DNA from: Mesostigma viride
Taxonomy: Eukaryota > Streptophyta > Mesostigmatophyceae > Mesostigmatales > Mesostigmataceae
Assembly (NCBI GenBank): GCA_009746045.1
Contig: RPFO01000500.1
Coordinates: forward strand, 220,199-247,698
DNA length: 27,500 nucleotides
Direction of reading: 5' to 3'
Every line of letters starts with the position of its first letter. The stretch's first letter is position 1. The translations under genes were made by a program, and so were the position numbers. Under the pieces are notes generated by a model. That model did no database searches and was not told the DNA's origin. It saw nothing but the letters and a program-made list of their open reading frames with translations. Shown piece after piece: positions 11,101 to 22,007 of this stretch.

Positions 11101-14100
11101 CAGCACGGTGCCTCGCCCTGCCCATTCCGCCTCCTGTCTTGTGTTGGACCCGGGGGATGTTGGTAAAACAATTGGGTGCCTGCATTGCGACGTGCGTTAT
11201 AGGTCGGAGCGGGATAGGCACACGGGCTGCTTCACTACCATTCTCCTCTGTCATGAGCCACCATCACGCCAGAGCCTTGCGTCTCTGCGCTTGTGCGTCG
11301 TGCCCGGTGGAGCCTGTACCAGTGGCATGGGGCCGTGGGCGGGGCAGTTGTGTGTGGGGACAGGTGGCCGAACCTGGCCATATCGCTTTTCTAATAATGG
11401 TATGAATCGCCATTAGGGACGTTGAAGGAAGCAGGTTTGGCAAGGGCGAACCGCGAATCAAGTTTTAATGGTGCTGTGTGATGCCGGTGCCAGCGCAGGA
11501 ACCGAGCTAGGCCGGGGTTTCACCGGTGCCGGGTCCCTTTTGTCGCACTCTTAAATGCAAGGCAGCATGTTGCAGCTGTTTCAAGCCCATGTTGTTGTCT
11601 GGTTGGGTACGGGCGCCTGATGGTGCCTGCCGGATGGTGGCCACGCTCCTGGATCTGGCCCATGACCTTGTGGCCATGCTCTCACTTGCATGCGTGTTTA
11701 CCTTTTCGCTTGCGTGCTTGCCTTTGGCTCCCCTCATGGTCTGGCTCTCCTTGTCTGCCCCTGCCGAATTGCTTGCTGGACCCGCCGCGGCTCCCCTTTC
11801 CGCCTGCCCCAGCTACGCGCGCCCTGTGGAAGGCATCCACGCCATCATCGACCTGCAGACGATGGAGGTGGGTGGTTGCATGCCTTAGATGGAGGGGTGG
11901 TGGTGAATTTACTGCTTCTTGTGGTCAGCATCATAATGGCCTTCCATCCACCTGGCATGGGCGCTCTTGCTTGTGGGGTGTGGGGTGTGGGGTGTGGGGT
12001 GTGGGGTGTGGGGTGTGGGGTGTGGGGTGTGGGGTGTGGGGTGTGGGGTGTGGGGTGTGGGGTGTGGGGTGTGGGGTGTGGGGTGTGGGGTGTGGGGTGT
12101 GGGGTGTGGGGTGTGGGGTGTGGGGTGTGGGCTGTGGGGTGTGGGCTGTGGGGTGTGGGCTGTGGGCATGCCGATGCAATGCCTGTGGCAGTCCCCGTCT
12201 CATGTCGCGTCATATCACGCCGTCCACCGTGCTCAGGTTGGGTGGGCACGTGCGGTAGCGGTGACATATGCCAGGAGCCAGGGTCTGGGGGGCAGCGGTG
12301 CCGGAGAATGGAAGGATTGTGGGCAGAGGCGCATGTGTGTGTTTGGTTGTATGCTGCCTGGATGCGGGTGGCAGCGGCTAGATCGCAGTTTCCTTGCTCT
12401 CACCCGTGAGGACCTGTTTCCTTGCTTTTCTGCCATCAGCTGTCGGCAGTCCCCTGTTCTTGTCGGGGCATGTTGTAGTGCCCCAGATATGCGAGGAAAT
12501 CTTTCCCACACCACACAGACGTGGCAACGCCGTTGGGAATTGCCCCCGTGCCAGTCTGCAGAAAAGTCTCGTCACAGACCCTGCAGGATGTCTTCAGGTG
12601 TCACGGAGCTAGGAGATGTGTCCGTAGCATGTGCAGAGTTCACTAGTATGTGGAAAGTGGGCCAGCGATGCCCTGGGGGGACGGTGCGCTTCTGGTCACC
12701 AGATGGGACAGTGGCGCAAGGAATAAATGCTTTGCACGCGGGAGGTGAGCGGTCACGCTGCTTTGCCCTTGTGCCTGGCTAGATCTTCTTTGACGGTTGG
12801 CATGCCTCGTGGACGGTCCACCCCACCGCACTGTTCCACTTCAGGTGGTGGAGTTCTCTGACAACCGTCACGTGCCGCTGCCCCCCGTGGACCCGCTGCG
12901 CAACTACAAGCCCGAGGACCGGCCCCCTCGACGCGACCTGAAGCCACTGCTGATCACGTAAGGACACCTGGCGCGGGCGCTCCCCAGCACATGGTTTGCT
13001 CTTGTGACTGCTGGTGAAGTAATGGTTGACAAGGTGGTCGCATGGTTGTCACAAGTGTGTTCGTTTGCAGACATGGGTCATCCATGCTCATGAATGGAAC
13101 TTTCGCACATTGGAGCCGACTTTGTTTAGTTTGGTTTACCTAGCATGCGATGGCGGAGAAATCACAAATCAACATGCCTGCGATGACCCGGTCACCTCTC
13201 TTGGCCCCTTTCTGAGTTTTCAAGTGGTCACTAGCCTTCGCAAGCCTCGGTTGCAAGGCGAGCTGTTTGAGGAAAGTAAACGGGACCTTCATAGTACTGG
13301 TTCTGTTTCTTGCAAAACTCACACAATTAATGTAGGCCACCACCATGAGTAGGGAGGCATGGCATGTTGCACGTCTTGAGCTGCGTTGAGCCCATGTTGT
13401 TTTCTTCTTTCTTTGCCCCCCCCCGTGTCGTATTGCGTCTTGAACCAATCATTGTCGGCACGGCTCCCATCCCTCTCTGGCGCAGGCAACCGGAGGGTCC
13501 CAGCTTCCGCGTGGACGGCTACAAGGTGTCCTGGCAGAAGGTGGGTGGTCTCCCCTGGGTGCGTGAGGAACAGGGCGTAGGACAAACCCGATGTCGATTA
13601 TAACGGCAGGCAGGAGCTGCCATGGTCCGATTCTCCGGAGTTCTGGCCTGCCCTGGTCGTCTCATTGATGTTGAGTGGAGTGCAAGCAATGGCCACACAA
13701 AGTGGGACCTGTGCATAGTTATGGTCACATACAGTGGATTGTGGGGATGGTGCATGTAACGGTCAGCATGGTGCTTTAGCCCACGGCTAGCACCGCTCCC
13801 GCCCATTACCGGACAGGGGGGAGTTGCTCGTGCAATGCCCCTGTGGGGGCATGACAACATTTTCGGTTTTATCTGGTGTGGCTTGCCGGGTGGGTCCGCG
13901 CTACGTTGAAAAGAGAAATCTGCCCCCGCTTTCAATTATCATGTGTCTGCTCTCGCACTCCGTCATGTGTGCCGGAGAGATATACCCGATGCAGCGATTC
14001 TGTCCTGTGTAGTAGCAAGCGTCGGTGGAGTGTGGCTTTTCTTTCCCCTGTCTTTCAATGCCTTATATGTTGGCTACCATTTTAGCCTAGTCGTAACCCC

Positions 14101-15691
14101 ATTTGGACATCGTCAGCCGCGTTCCATGCGCTGACCTCGCGGTGTTGCACTTTGCTTCTTTCGCCGCCCACCCACCCACCTCGCCGCCCACCCACCCCTA
14201 TTCTGATGCGCCCAGTGGTCGTTCCGCGTTGGCTTCACCTCCAAGGAGGGCCTCGTGCTGTACTCGCTCTCCTACCTCGACGACGACAAGGGGAGCCGCT
14301 CCGTCGCCCACCGGATCAGCTTCGCCGAGATGGTGGTGCCCTACGGGGACCCCGGCGTGAGTGGCCGGCGTCTGCATCTTTTTGTGTTGCTCGACTTGCA
14401 CCAGGACAAGAGGAGTCTTGGTTGTGTGACAAGACTGGTCGCGTGGCAAGACTGCATGACAAAACTGGTTGCGTGACAAGACTGTTTGTGTGACACTGAT
14501 TGTGAGTGGTTGCCTGACAAGACTGCAGACGAGACTAGTTGCTTGTCCGGGCTGCGCTCCGGGTGATCCTTGGGTGCCCACCGGCTTGCTCGTGTGGCCG
14601 AGCGTTGTCCACGGCCTGGTGCTAGTGGGGTTCTGCTATTGTCCCGTCTGGTTTGCATTTGTGTTCTGTACCAAGAATGCCCTTCTGGCATGGTTTTGCG
14701 GTGGTAGTCCAAAGAATAATCGCTGTTTTGGTGTCCTTGATGAAACGAGCGTGACCCTGACGCTGTGATCTGCCACACGTGCATGCCCTGGTGCTGCCAC
14801 CTGTCACATCATGTTGCAGGACACGCACTACCTGAAGAATGCGTTTGATGGCGGCGAGGACGGGCTGGGCAAGAACGCGCACAACCTCAAGCTGGTGGGT
14901 GGCACAGCTAGTCGGCTTGCGGTTACCCATGCTCATCCTCGTGAATGTGTGGTTCCTTTGTCCGTCCCTTCTCATGGCCTCATCGTTCTTTTCCCTGAGA
15001 CTGCCCCCCCCCCCCGAGACGGCAACCTCGTTACGTTTCTCTAATCTGGTGTGCTCTGTGCCGCGCTCGCTTATCAACGCGGTACGCCAGCAGCGGGCAG
15101 CAGACCATGCGACAACCCCATGCAGCATGCCCTATGTTGGAAACGCTGCCGCAGGTGGCGTGGGCGCCCCGCGTGGCTTATGAGTTGCGTTTCCACCGCG
15201 TGGCTAATGTGCATGGAGCTACCTCCCCTATCAATAGCCTAGGCTTGCACCCTGCTTATGTTGCAAGAGGTTGTTCATAAACTTGGCCACGTTTGGTTTC
15301 CCCTTCTTTCCCCCTCCCCCCTCCCCCCTCCCCCCTTCCTCCCCCCTCGCAGGGCTGCGACTGCCTGGGCCACATCCACTACTTCGCCGCGCACCTGAGC
15401 GAGTTCCGTGGCGGTGTGAACACGATTGACCATGCGGTGTGCATGCACGAGGAGGACTACGGCATGCTGTGGAAGCACGTGGTGGGTGGATGCGAATGAG
15501 AAAGTTTGCACACACATGCAGTGGGTGCATGCGCATACACATGCACACACACATACACATGCACATACACATGCACACCCACGTGTGGTGGGTGGCCGCA
15601 TGCTGCTGCGACACGTGCGTGCGGGGGGGAGCCACACGTGTTGCAAGTCGGTGATACAGTGAGGAGGGGGGGGGGGTTGTGGGGGCGGGGG

Positions 15692-15726
<35 letters not shown>

Positions 15727-18700
15727 GGAGGGGGGCAGGTGGGGGGGGGGAGTTGTCAGGGTTGCTGACCGGTCATGCTGGCAAGGGGGATGGGCAAGGC
15801 CGTAAGGTATTGCCTCTGTTTGCTTTCATGACCCTCTTGTATCGAAGCTTTGCACAACAGTGGTGTTGGCATTTTGCCGCGCTTCTCACACAGCTGGCCA
15901 TGGTTTGGTCATGCAGCCATGTAGAAACGACGATCCAAAAGAGTCTTTTGGCCGCGACACATCTCACCTTCTGAACCGCCGACACTTTCCCTTCGCCTCA
16001 TGGGATATCCCCCTGCGCCTGTCCAGCTTGGCCAGCTTGGCAATCTTTCACCCCATCCGTCCCCCCCCCAACCCCTTCCGCGGCTCTTCCCTTTCCCCCG
16101 GCCCCAACGCACGCGTATGCTAGTCACACGCAAACTAATTGCAACGCTGGTTGGCGCCGTGCACCGATGGCCCCAGGTCATCACGATTTCGTATTGACTG
16201 TGTTTTTGCACCGCCTGGCTGCCCGTGCATGCCCTGTGCTGGCGCCCGCAGGACTGGCGCACAGGCGACACAGAGATGCGCCGCTCGCGCCGCCTGGTGC
16301 TCTCCTTCATCGCCACCATCGCCAACTACGAGTATGGCTTCTACTGGAACCTGTACCAGGTGGGTGGTGGCTGCTGCAACCTGCACCAGGTGGGTGGGGT
16401 AGGGCAAGGGGCACCAGGCAGTACTGGGCCCCGTTTGCTTTCTTGAGCAGGCGTTGCCTTCTGAATGTCTTGGTGGTTTGTGAGCTCCGCGCTCAAAGCC
16501 ACGTGTCCTTGCCCTGTAGACAACAGACCGATTCTCGTTCGAAAAATATGAGTGGGCATCAGTGTCCATACAGGGAGTGGGGTGGGGAACGGATATAGGC
16601 AGGCATGCTGGCATCCCGGCAAGAGGGGTGGGCATGCTGGTATCCCGGCAAGATAAAAGAGGGGTGCGATGCCTTCCACGATGGGCCAGCTGGGCTGCTG
16701 TAAGGGGTGGGGTACCTGAAGTATGCGCATCAACAAGACGCGGATCCAATAAGGAGCAATATTGACCTGGCCACTTACGCTTTGTCGATTGGTTGTTGGA
16801 CCCCCCCCTTGCCCCCTGCCCTTTGTGTCTGGCTTTGCAGGACGGCACCATTCAAGCAAACGTCAAGCTGACGGGAATTCTGAGCGTGGGAGCGCTGGCA
16901 CCTGGCCAACGCGCCAGCAAGTACGGGACTACCCTCGCGCCGCAGCTGTACGCGCCCATCCACCAGGTAGGGGGACAAGACACCGCGCCCATCCACCAGT
17001 TAGGCAAGCCATGTGGCGTAGGTAGGCTATCCTGATATAGGGAGGCCATCTGGCTTTGAATGTTCGCCATTCCCAGGCACCCGCCTTGACCGGCCCAAGG
17101 TCACAGGTCCATGAGCGGAGCCAGGACTTGGGCAGTACGAAGGTTTCGTACTGCCCAAACTGGTTATGGCAGTGTATCATGCCGCTCGATGCCATCCTGT
17201 TCGATGTTAGTAGTGCTGGTAATGGTTTCTAGAGACTCACAAGTACGGGGACATGCCACCCATGACCGCAGCTAGCGAAGAGGTGTCGACACGGGATGTC
17301 CTTGACAGTTTCCGATTTGTACCGAATGTCGCTCTGTTTCCGTTCCTTTCCCTATAGCCCACTTGATGGCCCGTCCCATGGTATCTCGGCACTGTTGCGG
17401 GTGCCACCCGCGCGTGATTCCGTAGGTGCCTTTTGGGAGGAACATGACATGCTTTGGGGCCCCGTTACTGGAGACGCTGGACATGCTACCTGCCATTCCC
17501 ATTCGGTCGTATCGTGCTCATGCTGAAGCCGTCTGGCTTTTCGCTCCTGAAGCAGCTGCTTATACCTTGGTTCCTGTAGGGCGTTGCCCGACATCATGTG
17601 TCTTTCCCGGGTCCCCCTTCTCCCCCCCGCTCCCCCCCTTCCGCTTTGTGCCCCCCTCCCGCCCCACGCACCCTGCAGCACTTCTTCGTCGCGCGCATGG
17701 ACATGGCGGTGGATAGCAACAGGGCAGGGGACGCGCACGCGGGTGACGTGTGGGGCCACAACCGCGTGGTGGAGGTGAACGTGGCACAGGAGGCCGAGGG
17801 CGCCGGCAACCCACACGGTGAGGGGCGTACGGACTGAAGAAAGGACGGCATTTCTGTGTAGGATGGCTGGGTCTAGTGGACGATTATGGTTGGATAAGAT
17901 ATTCAGGGAGCGCGTTGCGACTGTTGTTGTTAACTTCCCCTCCCCATTACAGCCCATTACAGTGCGGTTTCATATTCAATAGCCGTATCCTGAAACGTGG
18001 CCGTATCCTGAAATGACGCGAGGTTTCTCGGGAGTACGTGCGATGGTCATCCGCCAGCTTTTCTGGGCGCGCGAAATTTTTCCAAAGGTTAGGCCGTGGG
18101 GGGGGATTTTTAGCTGGCTGCTGCCCGTACTATCGGCGCTGCATTACCACTCTGAACGCTTGGGTCGTGTGTACGCAAGGTGCGATGTCTTTGGGTTGTG
18201 TACCGAACCCATAACTTCTACCCACCTACGGGCTGGTTCATGTCCCCATGGGGGGCTTCACCTTGCATATCCCCTGTGCCTTTTTGCTGACTACCGTCCC
18301 CATGCCTTCTTGCGGACTACCCTCCCTGCATCGCGTCCCGTCGTCAACCATTACTCTGTCGGCGGCACCCCCCTATATGCAGGCAACGCGTTCTACGCTG
18401 TGGAGACGAGGCTTGCCTCTGAGGCGGTTGCGGCGCGCGACGTAAACCTTTCGTCCGCACGTTTCTGGATGGTGAGCGCGCCATTGGGCAGAGACCCGCT
18501 GCTCAGGCCTATGATGAGCGCACTGTCATGTCGCGCCCGCCAGGATCCCCCCTCTGTGGAGTGATCACCCCTCCAGGACACGCCGTTTTTACCTATGCAC
18601 CTGTACTAGTTGTTGACGTGGAACGCCCTTCCAGGCCATCATGTGTGTCCATTTTCTCGCCGTTTGTTTTTGTCGAACGAGCTTTCCCCTTGTCGCTGTT

Positions 18701-21700
18701 GCCACGAGGCCTCTGGGTATGATGGGGTGCCCTCGCTGCATTGGCGTACAGGGAACGCCATTGCTAATTTTCCATTCCTAATTTGCCATTTCAAATGTGC
18801 CATTGCTAGTTATTCATTTCAAATCTGTCGTGTAGCGGCTGGCTCCCCCCCCCCCCCCCCCCCCCCGCCATGCTCTCCCTTCATCCCACCCCGTGTGCAG
18901 GTGGAGAGCACAAAATGCGTCAACCGTGGGGGCAACCCGACCGCGTGGCGCCTCGTCCCAGGCAGCAGCAGCCTGCCCTTTGCGCGTCCCAACGCCAAGT
19001 TCCTGAGGCGTGCGGGGTTCCTGCGCCACACCCTGTGGGTCACCCGCTTCAACCCGGAGCACCGCTACCCAGGTGGTGAGTGCGCACGCCGTGGGCCAGG
19101 GGGGGTGGGGCCAGGTCTGCGTTCTGGCAGTGCATGGGGGTTGTGGCCTTGCCCTGGGATAGGCCGGTCATGCCGTTATACGCAGTGCCCCTGGAAAGGG
19201 CATGAGATGCCCTGGGCTGCATCATTCACGCCCAGCCCGCTGGAACAAGGAAGATGATTGTAGAGTTGCAGTGGAGGATCAGCGGTAGTTGTGGTGGTTC
19301 TAGTTGTGCAGTGCACGGTCAGTTACTGGTAGATGACTGTTGCCCGCGGCAATGGCCACCACCACCGCCGCAGCAGCCGCAGCCGTGTGCGGGATGTTCG
19401 GGCCATGCCTCGCGGCAGATGTTGGATGACCGCAGGTGTACATGGTCCTGCGTGGGACGTCTGTGTGAGAGCTCGTGCATCTCAGTGCTGGACGCGGGTG
19501 GAAGGGCGGGTGGCAGCATGACATTGTGTGCATGCATCCTGGCTGTCTCAAGCCCGTTATGACGCTGCCTTGTGCTGGCATCCTCCACCTTGCGCAGGTG
19601 CCTACCCCAACCAGAACCCGCGCGTGGGCGACGGCCTGCCCTCCTGGGCGGCCGAGGACAAAGGGCTGGAGGATGCCAATGTGGTGCTCTGGTGGGTGCT
19701 GCGCAGGAACAGGGGATGGGCGGAGGGTGGGGTACACATGTGATCCAGAAATACATGCATGGATGGGCGTAGGGAGGGAGGAGGGACGCGGTGGGCAGCA
19801 TCGGTAGTAACTATACATATTAACCCCATGGATAGTCAGCCTCAGTACATCCCATGAAGCAAATGCCAGACGCAGGCGCGCGAATTGAGAACTAGATAGT
19901 GCTTGATTGATTGGTTGGTGGTGGGGGTGGGGGCGGGCAGGTGGGTGGGCGGGCGGGCGGGCGGGTGGGCGCGCGGGCGGGCGGGCGGGTGGGCGGGCGG
20001 GCGGGGGGGTCAGGCGGGCGGGGGGGCGGCAGGCGGGGGACCCTCAGGAATTATTTGCCTGCCAGATGCAGTCAGGTTTCGGCGGTAGAATCAAAATCTG
20101 TTGGTCTGGTGAGGTAGCGTTTTGGCGCCGCCAGCCGGCAATATCAACAAGATGGTGCCGGTGTACCTCATGGCAAAGTCCATTCTTGGGGTTCTCCCTC
20201 TTTGGAGGTGGGATTAACAAGCTGGGGTAAAAAGAGCGGGGGATGAACAAGGGGGCATTAACAAGGTGGGGTTAACAGAGAGGGGGATTAACAAGGGGGC
20301 ATGAACAAGGTGGGGTAACAGAGAGGGGGATTAACAAGGGGGCATCAACAAGGTGGGGTTAACAGAGAGGGGGATTATCAAGGTGGGTGGACGGACAGGA
20401 CAACAAATCACAGAGTGTGGTGGGTGTGGTGGGTTATTGAGGATGATGGTTCTCCCCTCCTGCGCTGCGCTGGGGGTGTAGGAAACCCGCGTGGCACGGA
20501 GATCCCTTTGCAGCCGCACACGCGTTGCTGTCAAGTCTGACCCCATGATTTTGTTGCGAACCGGTGAGGCACATGCAATACCGTGCACAGCTGGCCATCC
20601 GACGTCTATTACCCCACGCAGGTTGCACCCTGCATGCTCATGGCAACCAAAGTTGATTGTGACATGGTTTTTGGATGGTTAAATTCAGCTGTCGCCACTC
20701 CCCCCTGGCATGCACATGGCCCCTCATGCATGCAGGTACAATGTCGGGCTGACCCACCTGCCGCGTGCCGAGGACTGGCCCGTCATGCCCGTGGAGAATG
20801 TGGGCTTCACCCTGCAGGTGAGGCCGTGCTTGATGCCGCAGGTGAGGGCCCACGCTTTCGAGATGCTGTGGGTCAGTACGCTTGAGGTGACTGTATGCTG
20901 TGCTCGTGTATGTGCAAGGTTGTATATGCGCTGGTTGTCTCCTTGATATGGAAGGTTGTAGTTGGCAGCAGCGGAGCGCTATGGCCCGCCTCATGCGGCA
21001 GGTGAGCGCGACCAGCCAGCCTGCGTCACACGGCATTTTGCTGACACCCAGCATTCCTTGTACTGCATCTGCCACCAAGTCCTGCGGGGCGTTGCCCATG
21101 TTGTGGGGGCAGGCCTGTTTGTATGCTAGCAGCTGTGCGGACTGGGCACCACGCATGGATGGTGCTGGGTTAATTCACCCTTGGGGCATTGGGGACAGGC
21201 GAGGTCTTCTGGGGAAGGGTACAAGTATTTTCGCAGAGGGGAGGGGAAACCTCAATGACCCACTAGTGCGTGTTATGGTAGCCTCAAGTGGTTACAAATG
21301 GTTGCTGTGTCGTTGGTAGCATAGGCAGTGAATTCAATGCGCAGCGGGGAAACTGCTTTCCATGCTACTCTTGTGTCTGTGGCCTGAAGGTCGGTACTCA
21401 TTTACGAGCTGGTGTACATCTGTCTCTCTTGGCTGGAAGGAGACTGGGTTCGTCCCCTTGCTTCTTTGGAGCCTCGCACCGGATGCATCGCGCTTATTCA
21501 GCAGCTCCCTCAGATGCTTTGGGAGTCAAATGTTGCTGCATTGGGAGCTGCATGCCTGTATATGGGATAAACTAATTGTAGTTAGTCACATGGCTCCGTG
21601 CATGTCATGAAAGTCCTTGGGCACCCGTTCTCACCTCAACCGAGAGCCACTTGCTGTTGCTGCCACTTCTGCTGCTCTGCTGCCCGTCGCAGCCCCACAA

Positions 21701-21824
21701 TTTCTTTGACTCCTCACCTGCCATGGACGTTCCTAGACCGGGCCCGCACCAACCCCCCACATCGGGTGATGCGACTGCTTGCTGCCAGCCGGCAACGAGT
21801 GTGCAGATATCCTCCAAGCTTTAA
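5115..21824 (+). CDS. Peroxisomal-type copper amine oxidase (primary-amine oxidase)
   Basis: Exons: 5115-5294, 5787-5991, 6676-6805, 7021-7417, 9567-9679, 10503-10553, 11038-11082, 11813-11867, 12845-12957, 13486-13540, 14216-14356, 14820-14894, 15353-15481, 16252-16359, 16841-16966, 17679-17817, 18383-18471, 18901-19075, 19598-19691, 20736-20817, 21693-21824. All introns are GT-AG; the sum is 2634 nt, 877 residues. An in-frame TAG at 5109 precedes the ATG. The enzyme oxidatively deaminates primary amines (in plants, polyamines such as putrescine) to aldehyde, H2O2 and ammonia. Visible: IHPLDPL (N-terminal domain), [31 protein letters not shown], catalytic Asp505 in [11 protein letters not shown] Tyr589 in NYEY, copper His640/642/814, and C-terminal SKL. 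From memory, plant peroxisomal homologues are roughly 750-800 residues; the excess lies mainly in exon 4. Exons 2-3 boundaries are least certain. Exon 4 may extend into the 27-bp array. Confidence 0.93.
6676..6805 (+). other. Copper amine oxidase exon 3 (tentative 5' boundary)
   Basis: The end is well supported: [10 protein letters not shown] corresponds to the family's conserved (K/R)xxVVYN segment, and the gtaggg donor joins in phase to ATNTT of exon 4. The acceptor after cagcag (6675) was chosen because it alone restores frame from exon 2; another start at the CTGCAG at 6692-6697 would break phase with the modelled exon 2. Confidence 0.6.
7403..8968 (+). repeat. 27-bp minisatellite carrying splice-site-like motifs, about 58 copies
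   Basis: Each unit holds GTGCAGCCATCCATG followed by GTGAGGGGGCAG. Unit 1 is the 3' end of exon 4 itself (VQPSL, then gtgagg). Thus almost every unit repeats the exon-end coding string VQPSM, a GTGAGG donor and a CAG. Unit length is divisible by 3 and the exon 4 frame stays open through the whole array to a stop at 9032-9034. Variable positions are cag/caa, tcc/tcg and gtg/gtt (all silent in the exon frame), atg/ttg (Met/Leu, at least two units) and one unit reading ggg instead of cag. Two units have GTTAGG, weakening the donor. Confidence 0.97.
9170..9285 (+). repeat. Imperfect ~33-bp tandem repeat in intron 4
   Basis: Three imperfect copies of a GGGGTTGCCTTGTG-containing segment (ACACGGGGGGTTGCC, GTGGGGGCGTTGCC, ACACGGAGGGTTGCC). 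Confidence 0.5.
9401..9485 (+). repeat. ~43-bp tandem duplication in intron 4
   Basis: Two nearly identical adjacent copies, each starting GTGTTCC and containing CATGGTCTACTCTTGCC and AAGTGTTTGCCACCCG. Confidence 0.85.
9646..9962 (+). repeat. Donor-echo array after exon 5, six copies including the exon
   Basis: The end of exon 5 (gacctgtcactggtcatggt, then ggatccgtg and donor gtgagg) is followed by five more copies at about 55-60 bp spacing, each with the same exon-end sequence and a GTGAG donor (copies end near 9734, 9790, 9848, 9903, 9960). The echoes read VDA where the exon reads VDP. Intervening sequence is poly-G in the first copies and GTGTGTGTGGGG in later ones. Unlike the 27-bp array, a stop (TGA at 9681) directly follows the exon frame, so read-through would truncate. 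Confidence 0.9.
11971..12170 (+). repeat. 7-bp minisatellite (TGTGGGG)n in intron 8
   Basis: About 28 units of TGTGGGG, nearly perfect, with TGTGGGC variants at the 3' end. Runs of four G on the sense strand could form G-quadruplexes in DNA or pre-mRNA. The unit is not the plant (TTTAGGG) or Chlamydomonas (TTTTAGGG) telomere repeat. Confidence 0.95.
14395..14545 (+). repeat. Degenerate ~17-18-bp tandem repeat in intron 11
   Basis: Several imperfect copies of TGTGACAAGACTGGTTGC (for example GTGTGACAAGACTGGTCGCG and GCGTGACAAGACTGTTTG). Confidence 0.7.
15352..15610 (+). repeat. Exon 13 donor echo and CA/ATGCA microsatellite
   Basis: Exon 13 ends with CACGTG and donor GTGGGTGG (15476-15489). 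A matching CACGTGTGGTGGGTGG lies at about 15579-15594, after an ACACATGCACATAC-type microsatellite at roughly 15507-15580. Confidence 0.55.
15662..15750 (+). repeat. Long poly-G tract in intron 13
   Basis: Nearly uninterrupted G run with single T, C or A breaks. Its exact length is likely unreliable in sequencing and assembly. Confidence 0.95.
16327..16329 (+). other. TPQ cofactor tyrosine codon (Tyr589)
   Basis: The codon TAC lies in [12 protein letters not shown], the N-Y-(D/E)-Y active-site consensus. The first tyrosine is converted autocatalytically to topaquinone in the presence of copper and oxygen. Confidence 0.95.
16336..16400 (+). repeat. Exon 14 donor echo
   Basis: The exon end, GGAACCTGTACCAG then GTGGGTGGTGG, is followed directly by GCAACCTGCACCAG then GTGGGTGGGG at 16377-16400, a tandem copy of both the last coding bases and the donor. 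Confidence 0.8.
16947..17003 (+). repeat. Exon 15 donor echo
   Basis: The exon end CGCGCCCATCCACCAG, with donor gtaggg, is copied at about 16985-17000 as CGCGCCCATCCACCAG followed by ttaggc. Here the copied donor has lost its GT. Confidence 0.85.
16961..17681 (+). other. Copper-ligand HxH split by intron 15
   Basis: His640 (CAC 16961-16963) ends exon 15 as H-Q, and His642 (CAC 17679-17681) opens exon 16. Together they form the H-x-H copper motif; the third ligand, His814, lies in GLTHLPR of exon 20. Confidence 0.9.
17128..17158. repeat. Perfect 14-bp hairpin in intron 15
   Basis: TTGGGCAGTACGAA, a 3-nt loop GGT, then TTCGTACTGCCCAA. Its function is unknown. Confidence 0.85.
18846..18900 (+). 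promoter_or_regulatory. Poly-C polypyrimidine tract and 3' splice site of intron 17
   Basis: A run of about 20 C precedes a pyrimidine-rich stretch ending GTGTGCAG at 18900, directly before exon 18. Confidence 0.7.
19917..20040 (+). repeat. G-rich GGGC/GGGT low-complexity tract in intron 19
   Basis: Consecutive GGGCGGGC and GGGTGGGC units; strong G-quadruplex potential on the sense strand. Confidence 0.9.
20216..20392 (+). repeat. ~46-bp tandem repeat in intron 19
   Basis: About 3.5 copies of a unit containing GGGGGATTAACAAGGGGGCA and AACAAGGTGGGGTTAACAGA, with small differences between copies. Confidence 0.85.
20800..21010 (+). repeat. Exon 20 donor echoes
   Basis: Exon 20 ends CTGCAG with donor GTGAGG (20818). 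GATGCCGCAG then GTGAGGG follows at about 20832, and ATGCGGCAG then GTGAGCG at about 20993. Confidence 0.5.
21813..21824 (+). other. C-terminal peroxisomal targeting signal PTS1 (SKL) and stop
   Basis: The codons TCC AAG CTT TAA end the amine oxidase as Ser-Lys-Leu, the canonical type 1 peroxisomal signal bound by PEX5. It is preceded by the family's C-terminal motif [12 protein letters not shown] at the start of exon 21. Confidence 0.93.
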
Positions 21825-22007
21825 CGTGCGGGCGGCACTGTGAATATATTGTACATATGTGGCATGGGCATATGTTGCCCATTGGTGTTAGGAAATCAGC
21901 GAGACAGGACAGGGGCTCTGTGCATATCCATGAATAATTTTGAGCAAAGCCTGCTGTTTGCTGTGGTTCACATGCCTGTCTTGCCAGGAGACTGGGTGTG
22001 TACTGTG

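Noticed and set aside
11971-12170. Interstitial telomere repeat
   Set aside because: TGTGGGG matches neither TTTAGGG nor TTTTAGGG; it is treated as a G-rich minisatellite.
11845-12267. Minus-strand TPHTPHP-repeat frames
   Set aside because: Shadows of the TGTGGGG repeat.
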